Shown here: in pieces, positions 26,276-33,709 of the stretch
Layout of the letters: each line of letters starts with the position of its first letter
Position numbering within the stretch: position 1 is the first letter of the stretch
Source of the DNA: Denitrobaculum sp965232285
GTDB lineage: Bacteria > Pseudomonadota > Alphaproteobacteria > Kiloniellales > Kiloniellaceae
Length of the DNA stretch: 64,000 nt
Assembly: GCA_965232285.1 (NCBI GenBank)
Contig: CBDDPL010000004.1
Location: 1,240,001 to 1,304,000 of the forward strand
Direction of reading: 5' to 3'
Notes under the pieces: generated by a model
What the model was told of the DNA's origin: nothing
Database searches by the model: none
Seen by the model: the letters and a program-made list of their open reading frames with translations, nothing else
Made by a program: the position numbers and the translations under genes

Positions 26276-27562
26276 ATGCTGGATCTGATTGTCCGCAACG
26301 CGAAGCTGCCGGGTGCGGCCGCTTTGACCGACATCGCCTGTCAGGACGGCGTGATCGTCGAGACCGGACCCAACCTGGCTGCGAACGCCCGGCGGGAGAT
26401 CGACGCCGGCGGGCTGCTGGTCACGCCGCCCTTCGTCGACAGCCACTTCCACATGGATGCGACTCTCAGCTTCGGCCTGCCGCGGGTGAACGAGAGCGGC
26501 ACGCTGCTGGAAGGCATTGCGCTTTGGGGCGAGCTCAAGCCGCATCTCACGGTGGAGGCCATCAAGGAACGGGCCCGGGAACTCTGCCGCTGGTCCATAG
26601 CCCGCGGTACCCTGGCGATCCGCAGCCACGTGGACATCTGCGACCCACGCCTCTTGGCGGTCGATGCCCTGCTGGAGATCCGCGAAGAGGTCAAACCCTA
26701 CATCGACCTGCAACTGGTGGCCTTCCCGCAAGACGGCTACCTGCGCGACCCCAACGCGAAGGCGCAGCTCAAGACCGCGCTGGACAAGGGTGTGGATGTG
26801 GTCGGGGGCATCCCGCATTTCGAACGCACCATGACTGACGGCGCCGAGTCCGTGCGCCTGCTCTGCGAACTCGCGGCCGAGCGCGGCCTGCTGGTCGATA
26901 TGCATTGCGACGAGACGGACGACCCCAACTCCCGCCACATCGAATCCCTGTCCTATGAGAGTCAGCGCTTGGGTCTGCAGGGCAGGGTGGCCGGATCACA
27001 CCTGACCTCCATGCACTCCATGGACAACTACTACGTCAGCAAGCTGATCCCCCTGATGCTGGAGGCGGGCGTCACCGCCATCGCCAACCCGCTGATCAAC
27101 ATCACCATCCAGGGCCGCCACGACAGCTATCCCAAGCGCCGCGGCATGACCCGGGTGAAGGAACTGATCGCCGCCGGCGTGCCGGTCGCCCTGGGCCATG
27201 ACTGCGTGATGGATCCCTGGTACAGCCTGGGCAGCCACGACATGCTCGAGGTCGCGGGCATGGCCCTGCATGTGGGCCAGATGACCGGCATGGCCGAAAT
27301 GCGCGAGATGTTCCGCGCGGTCACCCAGCGTGGGGCAGAGACGCTGCATCTGGAAGGTTACGGCCTGGAGAAGGGCTGCAACGCTGACATGGTGATCCTG
27401 CAGGCTAGGGATGAGGTGGAGGCGTTGCGCCTCAAGGCCAATCGGCTCTACGTGATCCGGCGCGGCAAAGTGATCTCCGAAATGCCGCCGGCGACGGCGA
27501 AGTTGGATCTGGGCGGGGAGGCCCGGGAGGTGGATTTCTTTTTGGCCAGAAATAACAGCTAA
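26276..27562 (+). CDS. codA: Cytosine deaminase-like amidohydrolase
   Basis: 428 residues, closely like E. coli CodA along its length. Metal and substrate motifs: FVDSHFHMD, AFPQDG (substrate Gln), HCDETDD (metal ligand and general acid Glu), SHLTSMHS, ANPLINITIQGR and GHDCVMDPW. The position after the metal-binding Asp309 is Cys310, whereas E. coli has Asp314; this site is known to tune specificity in CodA. It converts cytosine (and perhaps isoguanine or related bases) to the oxo form. Last gene of the importer operon, so base uptake and deamination are linked. Confidence 0.88.
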   Translation: MLDLIVRNAKLPGAAALTDIACQDGVIVETGPNLAANARREIDAGGLLVTPPFVDSHFHMDATLSFGLPRVNESGTLLEGIALWGELKPHLTVEAIKERARELCRWSIARGTLAIRSHVDICDPRLLAVDALLEIREEVKPYIDLQLVAFPQDGYLRDPNAKAQLKTALDKGVDVVGGIPHFERTMTDGAESVRLLCELAAERGLLVDMHCDETDDPNSRHIESLSYESQRLGLQGRVAGSHLTSMHSMDNYYVSKLIPLMLEAGVTAIANPLINITIQGRHDSYPKRRGMTRVKELIAAGVPVALGHDCVMDPWYSLGSHDMLEVAGMALHVGQMTGMAEMREMFRAVTQRGAETLHLEGYGLEKGCNADMVILQARDEVEALRLKANRLYVIRRGKVISEMPPATAKLDLGGEAREVDFFLARNNS

Positions 27563-27645
27563 CACCTCATGGGCTAAGCTGGCCTCGCTTCAGCAGTCTT
27601 TGGATAATGCTCGTGTCAGCTTGCGACAGCTCCAGGATCTGCAGT

Positions 27646-28008
27646 CTAACTTTTCTTTAACGCGCTCCGCTTCACCGCCCGCCCCCAGATCTTCGCCCAG
27701 GCACCTAGAGGCTCCAAATGGCCGAAGAGTTCCTGTCCGAGCTTTGTTGCCGCGTAACCCTCCGCCGTGCGCTCGACCAGTCTGGCTTCGCGCAGTTCCT
27801 TCAGTCGCGCGTTGAGAACCGCCGGGGAGATGCTTTCGCAGCGCTCCTGCAGCAGCCGGAAGGTGGCCGGGCCGCCCTCGCAGAGGGTCCAGAGCACGCC
27901 CATGGCCCAACGCCGGCCAAGCAGGTCGAGCAGGGCCATGACGGGCGCGCCACTGCGCGAGCCGCGGACCGGTTTGCCAGGCAGGGGAATCTTGGTCACG
28001 TTGTTCAC
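27646..28008 (-). CDS. HxlR family transcriptional regulator
   Basis: 120 residues, a single winged helix of HxlR type: LLDLLGRRWAMGVLWTLCEGGPATFRLLQERCESISPAVLNARLKELREARLVERTAEGYAATKLGQEL. The family often responds to aldehydes or redox but the key cysteine of HypR-like members is not evident here. It is divergent from the SMP-30 gene; the spacer holds several GCTA/TAGC half-sites, so it probably controls itself and that gene. Confidence 0.9.
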   Translation of the reverse strand: MNNVTKIPLPGKPVRGSRSGAPVMALLDLLGRRWAMGVLWTLCEGGPATFRLLQERCESISPAVLNARLKELREARLVERTAEGYAATKLGQELFGHLEPLGAWAKIWGRAVKRSALKKS

Positions 28009-28012
28009 TCGC

Positions 28013-28078
28013 TTGCTATTAAAATCGTAGCAAAATTCTCTTGGCGCAGGATAGCGGATTTGCTATGAAAAAGATAGC
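28013..28078. promoter_or_regulatory. Cluster of TAGC/GCTA half-sites (HxlR operator candidate)
   Basis: TTGCTA (28013-28018) and TAGCAA (28028-28033) form an inverted repeat; ATAGC (28051-28055), GCTAT (28062-28066) and ATAGC (28074-28078) form two further overlapping inverted pairs. All lie in the 105-bp spacer between the HxlR gene and the SMP-30 gene. Confidence 0.5.
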
Positions 28079-28113
28079 GCGGCTGTGCGGCCGCAGCTTC
28101 TCGGGAGAAAGCC

Positions 28114-29031
28114 ATGAGCGAGTCATCCTATGAAATCCTTGATGAGCGGTTCCGGCGCAGCGTCAAGCTGACCGAGACGCCGGAATGCCTCTGGTCGGAA
28201 GGACGCTGGACCGAAGGGCCGGTTTACGTCCCGGCCTACAAGTCGCTGATCTGGAGCGATATCCCCAACGACCGGCGCCTGCGCTGGGACGAGACGACTG
28301 GCGCGGTCGGGGTCTTTCACGCCGGCGCGGGAGCCTATACCAACGGCGCGACGCTCGACCAGCAGGGGCGGATCGTCGCCTGCGAGCACGGCAATCGCCG
28401 GGTCGTGCGCTGGGAGCACGATGGTTCCTGCACGGTTCTGGCGGACCGCTATGACGGCAAGCGCCTCAACAGCCCCAACGATGTGGTCGTGCAGTCCGAC
28501 GGCTCGGTCTGGTTCACCGATCCGGCGTACGGGATCGAATCCGACTACGAGGGCTTTCAGGCCGAGCCGGAGCAGGACGGCGAGCATGTCTATCGCATCG
28601 ACGGACAGAGCGGTCTCGTGACCCGGGTGACGGATGACTTCACCTGCCCGAACGGGCTCGCCTTCTCTCTGGACGAGCGGCAACTCTACATCGTTGATTC
28701 CGGCGGGACGCGTTATCCGAGCGGTGAGCACCACATCCGGGTCTTCGATCTGTCAGAGGACGGTCGGCTCTCCGGCGGCGCGGTCTTTGCCGAATGCAGC
28801 GTGGGTTTCTTCGATGGCTTCCGCCTGGACACCAAAGGCCGAATCTGGACCAGCGCCGGGGACGGGGTGCACTGCTATGACCCGGACGGCAGCCTGATTG
28901 GCAAGATCCTGCTGCCCGAGCGCGCCTCGAATCTCTGCTTCGGCGGGCCGAAGCTCAATCAGCTCTTTATTACGGCCACGGCCAGCCTTTACCGGGTTCT
29001 GACGCCCACGACCGGCGCTAAAACTTTCTGA
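28114..29031 (+). CDS. SMP-30/gluconolactonase family lactonase
   Basis: 305 residues, six-bladed beta-propeller. Typical sites are LWSEGRWTEGPVYVP (metal Glu), RLNSPNDVVVQSDGSVWFTDPAYG (metal Asn), TCPNGLAFSLDERQLYIVDSG (metal Asn) and FFDGFRLDTKGRIWTSAGDGVHCYDPDG (metal Asp). All four ligand positions appear intact. Such enzymes open sugar or other lactones. Start ATG 28114 with GGGAGAAA. Divergent from HxlR. Confidence 0.92.
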   Translation: MSESSYEILDERFRRSVKLTETPECLWSEGRWTEGPVYVPAYKSLIWSDIPNDRRLRWDETTGAVGVFHAGAGAYTNGATLDQQGRIVACEHGNRRVVRWEHDGSCTVLADRYDGKRLNSPNDVVVQSDGSVWFTDPAYGIESDYEGFQAEPEQDGEHVYRIDGQSGLVTRVTDDFTCPNGLAFSLDERQLYIVDSGGTRYPSGEHHIRVFDLSEDGRLSGGAVFAECSVGFFDGFRLDTKGRIWTSAGDGVHCYDPDGSLIGKILLPERASNLCFGGPKLNQLFITATASLYRVLTPTTGAKTF

Positions 29032-29070
29032 GAAATCGCTTGGTCAAAGGCCGGGACAGTGATCAACAAA

Positions 29071-29099
29071 ACGCACCCCTCCAGAGAGAGGGGGCGCGT
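29071..29099 (-). terminator. Terminator after globin-chemotaxis-PilZ gene
   Basis: CCCCTC (29076-29081) pairs with GAGGGG (29088-29093), extended by ACGC/GCGT; on the minus strand TTTTGTTG follows. It lies between two convergent genes. Confidence 0.6.
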
Positions 29100-29127
29100 C
29101 CTGTCGCTTTGGCCTTTGGGCTTAAGA

Positions 29128-30756
29128 TCAGGCGGCCAGGCGCTGAGAACTCAGATGCCGGTCAAGGTCCTTGCGTTCCTTGTCGGTCGTCTCGAAGACG
29201 ATGCCGCGGGACTTTGAGGTCACGCGGATGACGCGGCCGTTGACCTCGCCGAAGCCGGGGATCTTGAGCTGGATTGATTCACCATCATCCAGGCCCTCGA
29301 TCGCCGCGATTTCCGCGCCGCCGGCGGAGATGTCTTTAATCAGGCAGTCGTTCCATCGTCCGAACGCGAAGATCTGCGAGTCCTGGCAGGCCTGCACGCG
29401 CACATGTTCGCGCCGGTCAAAGGCCTCATGGTTGCGGAGCTGGCCCAGGATCTTCGCGACCCGTTCGCCGAGCTGAGCGACGGCCTCGCTGGTGCTGTCG
29501 GTGCCGGTCTGGACCTCACCTGAGAGCTGCAGGACCTCGGCGGCCTCCGAGGCGACGGTCTGGATGTTTTCAGCCACCTCCCGGTTGCCCGAAGCGGCCT
29601 CCTGAATGTTGTTGGCGATTTCATCGGAGGCGGCGCTTTGCTGCGCGGCGGCCTGATCGATCGCGGCGGAAACCTGGTCCATCTTTTCGATAATCTCGCT
29701 GATGGATTTGATGGCGCCGACCGCATGATTGGTCGATTCCTGAACCTTGGAGACCTGTGAGGCGATCTCGTCGGTGGCCTTCGCGGTCTGGTTGGCCAGG
29801 GACTTGACCTCGCCGGCGACCACCGCGAAGCCTTTGCCGGCTTCGCCCGCGCGCGCCGCCTCGATGGTGGCGTTCAGGGCCAGCAGGTTGGTCTGGGCCG
29901 CGATATCCGAGATCACCTTGACGATGTCGCCGATCTCCTGCGAAAGGCCGTCCAGTTCACTCATGATGCGGCCGGCCTCGTCGGCTTCCTTGACCGCTTT
30001 CTGGGTGACGTCCTTGGACTGATCGGTTTGCCGTCCGATCTCCTTGACCGTGGCGGTGAATTCCTCGGTGGCGGCGGCCACGGTCTCCACATTGGCCGAA
30101 GCTTCCTCCGATGCGGAGGCTACGGCAGTGGCGCTGGAGCCCGAGCGCTCCGAAGCAGCCAGCATCTTGCTGGCGGTCTCCTTCATCTCGGCCCCCTTGC
30201 CGGCAACCAGTTCGATGGCGCCGTTGATCTCGGTCTCCAGGCTGTCGGCAAGACTGGTCAACTCATCCTGCAGATTTTGCTGCCCGGCCTCGATATAGAC
30301 GGAAACCGCCTGTTCCATGTCGAAGAGAATGGCGCGGGAGACGGCATTCATCGCGTTGTTCAGTTCGTCCGGCTTACGGCGGAACTTGGCCACCAGCAGC
30401 TCGTTCATACGGGTGAGCAGAAAGCCATAGGCGCCGACATACCAGTTGGGCGTCAGTCCGATCCGGCGATGGGCTTCGCCGATCGCCTTGGCGCGCTGGA
30501 AATACTCATCGTCAAAGCGCCCGGAGAAGAGCAGGCCCCAGTGCTTGAGCTGCGCGTTTTTCAGCTCCGGAACCCTGGCGCCGCCGCCGGTCAGGCTGTT
30601 GAGTTCACTCCAGTCGGCGACCATGGTGTAGAAGTCGTCCATCACCGCAGGGAGATCGCCTTCCATGACCCCGTAAACGCCGGGCAGTGCGGCACGTACT
30701 TTTGTATCGAGGCCGGCGAAGACAAGGCGCCTGTTTCTCTGTTCATTACTCTCCAT
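29128..30756 (-). CDS. Soluble globin-coupled chemotaxis transducer with C-terminal PilZ
   Basis: 542 residues with no membrane helix. 1-165 is a globin-coupled sensor domain, with the proximal His (His96) in KAIGEAHRRIGLTPNWYVGAYGFLL. 170-440 is a helical methyl-accepting/signalling domain with the hairpin tip region IAAQTNLLALNATIEAARAGEAGKGFAVVAGEVKSLA. About 445-530 is a PilZ domain, with DRREHVR and DISAGG matching the RxxxR and DxSxxG cyclic di-GMP contacts. So oxygen (or redox/NO) and cyclic di-GMP could converge on one protein. I start at ATG 30756, since GAAGGTG lies six bases before it; an upstream TTG is possible. No che genes adjoin it. Confidence 0.9.
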   Translation of the reverse strand: MESNEQRNRRLVFAGLDTKVRAALPGVYGVMEGDLPAVMDDFYTMVADWSELNSLTGGGARVPELKNAQLKHWGLLFSGRFDDEYFQRAKAIGEAHRRIGLTPNWYVGAYGFLLTRMNELLVAKFRRKPDELNNAMNAVSRAILFDMEQAVSVYIEAGQQNLQDELTSLADSLETEINGAIELVAGKGAEMKETASKMLAASERSGSSATAVASASEEASANVETVAAATEEFTATVKEIGRQTDQSKDVTQKAVKEADEAGRIMSELDGLSQEIGDIVKVISDIAAQTNLLALNATIEAARAGEAGKGFAVVAGEVKSLANQTAKATDEIASQVSKVQESTNHAVGAIKSISEIIEKMDQVSAAIDQAAAQQSAASDEIANNIQEAASGNREVAENIQTVASEAAEVLQLSGEVQTGTDSTSEAVAQLGERVAKILGQLRNHEAFDRREHVRVQACQDSQIFAFGRWNDCLIKDISAGGAEIAAIEGLDDGESIQLKIPGFGEVNGRVIRVTSKSRGIVFETTDKERKDLDRHLSSQRLAA

Positions 30757-31236
30757 GACTTTCACCTTCAACTGGTTTTTTTCGGTCGCTTATGACTCAA
30801 TACTCACGTCCTTTAAGTGTGGAAACTTAAGCAATCATGAAGGTTAAATCTTTGGTTTATTGCACCAGTTAATCTACTCCGGTATGGTTGTAGTACGTTG
30901 AAAAATATGGATAAAATAAATTTCTTCTGTATGCGAATAACAGGGCAGAACAACGAAGAACCATCCAAAACGCCGTTCTAACAAAAGTTGTTTTGGTGCG
31001 AAAATAAGACCAATTTTAAACAGGAAGAGCATTTCCTGGTCTTACCGCGCCGCAGTGCGACAGCGCCGTCACGGTGTTTGCCAGGCTCTTGACGCCGACA
31101 TTTCCCGGTATCGCCTGCAGGAGAAAGCGACGCGCCTGGGTCGAATGGTGCCGCCCTTCGATCGTGACTGGCCCTTTCTAACCCGTGTTGCTGGATTAGG
31201 ATAATGATCAGCAACTGCGTGGATTTGGAGTGGGGG
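30757..31236. other. Intergenic region, AT-rich promoter side, no gene
   Basis: About 480 bases between two divergent genes. 30780-31015 is AT-rich and should carry the chemotaxis gene's promoter. AAGAC...GTCTT encloses CAGGAA-GAGCAT-TTCCTG (31021-31038), an 11-bp interrupted inverted repeat. Bases 31040-31200 are GC-rich with no credible frame. Confidence 0.45.
31021..31038. repeat. Inverted repeat in promoter region
   Basis: CAGGAA and TTCCTG arms around GAGCAT, flanked by AAGAC and GTCTT which also pair. On the minus strand TTTAAAATT follows the stem, so it may end a minus-strand transcript, though no gene is seen there. Confidence 0.35.
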
Positions 31237-31941
31237 ATGCAGAAGTTTGTGAGTGAGCTTGGTCTGCCGATTGGGTTCCCGCTGGAGGACTGGCAGGCCT
31301 GCGAACGGCCGCCGCGGACCGCGATGGATGGCCGCTATTGCAGCGTTGAAGCGATCGATCCGGGAAAACACGCCGCGGATCTGCACGCGGCCAACGCCGA
31401 GGACCGGGCGGGGCGGATCTGGACTTACCTTCCCTACGGTTCCTTCGATGAACTGGAGTCCTACAAGGCCTGGATGGAGCAGGCCTGCCTGGGTGAGGAT
31501 CCGCTGTTTCACGCCATCATTGACGGGCGCAGCGGCAAGGCGGTCGGGGTGGCCAGCTATCTGCGCATTGAGCCGGCGGTCGGGGTGATCGAAGTCGGCC
31601 ATATCAACTATGCGCCGGCGCTGCAGAAGACCCCGGCAGCGACCGAGGCCATGTACCTGATGATGCGGCGAGTGTTCGACGAACTGGGTTATCGCCGCTA
31701 CGAGTGGAAGTGTGACGATCTCAATGCCGGCTCGAAGGCGGCGGCGGCGCGGCTCGGATTCCAGTTTGAGGGCGTGTTCCGCCAGGCGACAATCTACAAG
31801 GGCCGCAACCGCGATACCGCCTGGTTCGCCATAACGGATCAGGACTGGCCGGAGATCCGCCGCCGTATGGAAAGCTGGCTGGATCCGGATAACTTTGACG
31901 GCGACGGCCGCCAGAAGCGAGCACTCGGCGCCATTACTTGA
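31237..31941 (+). CDS. GNAT family N-acetyltransferase
   Basis: 234 residues of RimJ/RimL type. Core motifs: IEVGHINYAPALQKTPAATEAMYLMMRRVFDELGYRRYEWKCDDLNAGSKAAAARLGFQFEGVFRQATIYKGRNRDTAWFAIT. These contain the acetyl-CoA loop and the ArgAla-rich signature. Start ATG 31237 has GGAG six bases away; an ATG at 31204 would add 11 residues. Target amine unknown. Confidence 0.88.
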   Translation: MQKFVSELGLPIGFPLEDWQACERPPRTAMDGRYCSVEAIDPGKHAADLHAANAEDRAGRIWTYLPYGSFDELESYKAWMEQACLGEDPLFHAIIDGRSGKAVGVASYLRIEPAVGVIEVGHINYAPALQKTPAATEAMYLMMRRVFDELGYRRYEWKCDDLNAGSKAAAARLGFQFEGVFRQATIYKGRNRDTAWFAITDQDWPEIRRRMESWLDPDNFDGDGRQKRALGAIT

Positions 31942-31970
31942 AAGTGTTGAAGCAGACGCCCGAAACGGCG

Positions 31971-32003
31971 GAAGCCGCGGCGATGGTCGTTCGCCGCGGC
32001 TTC
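31971..32003. terminator. Strong bidirectional hairpin between convergent genes
   Basis: GAAGCCGCGGCGA pairs perfectly with TCGCCGCGGCTTC (13 bp, 7-nt loop). On the + strand GTGTTGTTGTT follows. It lies between the GNAT gene and the convergent His-rich gene. Confidence 0.7.
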
Positions 32004-32055
32004 GTGTTGTTGTTCCAGGGAGTTGTCTGGCTTTGCTGTGCCGGATACATCCTGA

Positions 32056-32541
32056 TCAACGATAACGCTTTTTCAGGATGCGCCCGTTGTAGGCATTGAC
32101 CACCAGCTTCACCGGACGGCCCCGGTAGTCGTAGGCGCGCACCTTGTAGCGGTCCCGCTTCAGGACGACCTTCGAGATGTCGTAGTAGTCCCGGCGGTGC
32201 AGTTTCTTGACGATCTTCCTGATCGGCAGGACACCGTGCCTGTAGCCCTTGTGGCCATGCTTCTTGTAGTGGCCATGCTTGTGCTTCTTGTAATGACCGT
32301 GGCTGTGGTAGTGGCCGTGTTTGTGGTGCCGGTGCTTGTAGACCTTGTGATGGTCATGGCGGCGGTCGTAGCCCCGATGTCTGTGGTCGTTGTGACCACC
32401 GAAAATAACGGTGCCGATAAAGTAGGGGACTGAGTCGTAGCTCCGGCTCTGATGGCCACCGTGATAGTCGCCGGCTTTGGCGCCGTTCACGCCGACCAGG
32501 ATCATGCCGATCGCGCTAAGTGCCAGAATAAGGTTTCGCAT
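32056..32541 (-). CDS. Secreted His/Lys-rich protein with PepSY-like C-terminus
   Basis: 161 residues. Start ATG 32541 (TGGAGG at good spacing; an upstream in-frame ATG at 32616 lacks the signal sequence at the front). Signal peptide MRNLILALSAIGMILVGVNGAKA. Residues 50-110 are rich in His and Lys (HKHGHYHSHGHYKKHKHGHYKKHGHKG type repeats), a likely metal-binding tract. The C-terminus YYDISKVVLKRDRYKVRAYDYRGRPVKLVVNAYNGRILKKRY resembles a PepSY unit, as does the product of the divergent gene at 32671. It belongs to the same envelope-sensor locus. Confidence 0.8.
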   Translation of the reverse strand: MRNLILALSAIGMILVGVNGAKAGDYHGGHQSRSYDSVPYFIGTVIFGGHNDHRHRGYDRRHDHHKVYKHRHHKHGHYHSHGHYKKHKHGHYKKHGHKGYRHGVLPIRKIVKKLHRRDYYDISKVVLKRDRYKVRAYDYRGRPVKLVVNAYNGRILKKRYR

Positions 32542-32670
32542 AACTGCCTCCAGACAAGTTGCATCCGGGTGGGATGGACGATGTGAAGGGAGACTGCCAT
32601 AGTCCCGCTGAACCAACTCTGGACGGTTCGTTCATTCTCCGTTCAGGTTCCGAGGGCTAGGACTAGGGGC

Positions 32671-32991
32671 ATGATGAGACACTTGGGCAGAGCTTTGACG
32701 AGGACCTTGCAAGCGCTCGCGCTGCTGGCTGTGCTTGCCTGCGTCACGCTGCCCGCGGGGCCGGCCGCCGCTGGGGATCACGACAAGGCGCGTGATGCGG
32801 TTTCAAGCGGCCAGGCCCGGCCTCTGGATGCCATTCTGCCCAAGGTTCGTCAGCGCTATCCCGGCCGATTGCTGGACGCCAGGCTGGTGCGCAGCGGCGG
32901 GAAGTACCGCTATGTCATCAAGATCCTGGACAAGAAGGGCAAGGTGCGGAATGTGACCGTCGATGCCCGCAGCGGCCGGATCCTCCGATAG
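32671..32991 (+). CDS. Small secreted PepSY-domain protein
   Basis: 106 residues. Signal peptide (ALLAVLACVTLPAGPAAAG) then a PepSY domain (LDAILPKVRQRYPGRLLDARLVRSGGKYRYVIKILDKKGKVRNVTVDARSGRILR). PepSY proteins often inhibit proteases or modulate sensor kinases and are commonly found next to OmpR-type pairs. It is followed after 42 bases by the response regulator, so it is probably a target or partner of that system. Confidence 0.88.
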   Translation: MMRHLGRALTRTLQALALLAVLACVTLPAGPAAAGDHDKARDAVSSGQARPLDAILPKVRQRYPGRLLDARLVRSGGKYRYVIKILDKKGKVRNVTVDARSGRILR

Positions 32992-33033
32992 GGGCGTGGG
33001 CCGTGATTTGTGACATCATGAGAGAGGAATGCG

Positions 33034-33705
33034 ATGCGGCTCTTGGTCGTTGAAGACGATCCGGATCTCGCCCGTCAACTCAAGACCGGGCTGCAGGACG
33101 CCGGATATGTGGTCGATGCCGCCCATAACGGCGAGGACGGCCACTTCCTGGGCGATACGGAACCCTATGACGGCGTGGTGCTGGATCTCGGGTTGCCCAA
33201 GATCGACGGCCTGACGGTGCTGGAGCGCTGGCGCCGGGACGGGCGCACCATGCCGGTGCTGATCCTGACCGCGCGGGACCGCTGGAGCGAGAAGGTCGCC
33301 GGCTTCGATGCCGGTGCCGATGACTATCTGGCCAAGCCCTTCGTGATGGAAGAGCTGCTGGCGCGGCTGCGCGCGCTGCTGCGGCGGGCCGCGGGGCACG
33401 CCACCAGCGACCTGGAATGCGGCCCTCTTTTGATCGATACCCGCAGTGCCCGGGTCACGGTCGACGGCACGGCGGTCAAGCTGACCTCCCTCGAGTATCG
33501 GTTGCTTGCCTACCTGATGCACCACAAGGGCAGGGTGGTCTCACGCATCGAGCTGACCGAGCATCTTTATGATCAGGACTTCGACCGGGATTCCAACACG
33601 GTCGAGGTCTTCGTCGGGCGCCTCAGAAAGAAACTCAAGGTCAACCTGATCCAGACGGTGCGGGGCCTGGGTTACTGCCTTGCGCTGCCGGAAGACGACG
33701 CTTAG
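33034..33705 (+). CDS. OmpR/PhoP family response regulator
   Basis: 223 residues. Receiver domain (LLVVEDDPDLARQL, GVVLDLGLPKIDGL with phosphoacceptor Asp, LTARD, GADDYLAKPF) and a C-terminal winged helix (LTSLEYRLLAYLMHHKGRVVSRIELTEHLYDQDFDRDSNTVEVFVGRLRKKL), as in PhoP/CusR. Precedes its kinase by 4 bases; ATG 33034 has GAGAGG. Likely targets are the two flanking secreted genes. Confidence 0.94.
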   Translation: MRLLVVEDDPDLARQLKTGLQDAGYVVDAAHNGEDGHFLGDTEPYDGVVLDLGLPKIDGLTVLERWRRDGRTMPVLILTARDRWSEKVAGFDAGADDYLAKPFVMEELLARLRALLRRAAGHATSDLECGPLLIDTRSARVTVDGTAVKLTSLEYRLLAYLMHHKGRVVSRIELTEHLYDQDFDRDSNTVEVFVGRLRKKLKVNLIQTVRGLGYCLALPEDDA

Positions 33706-33709
33706 CGCT

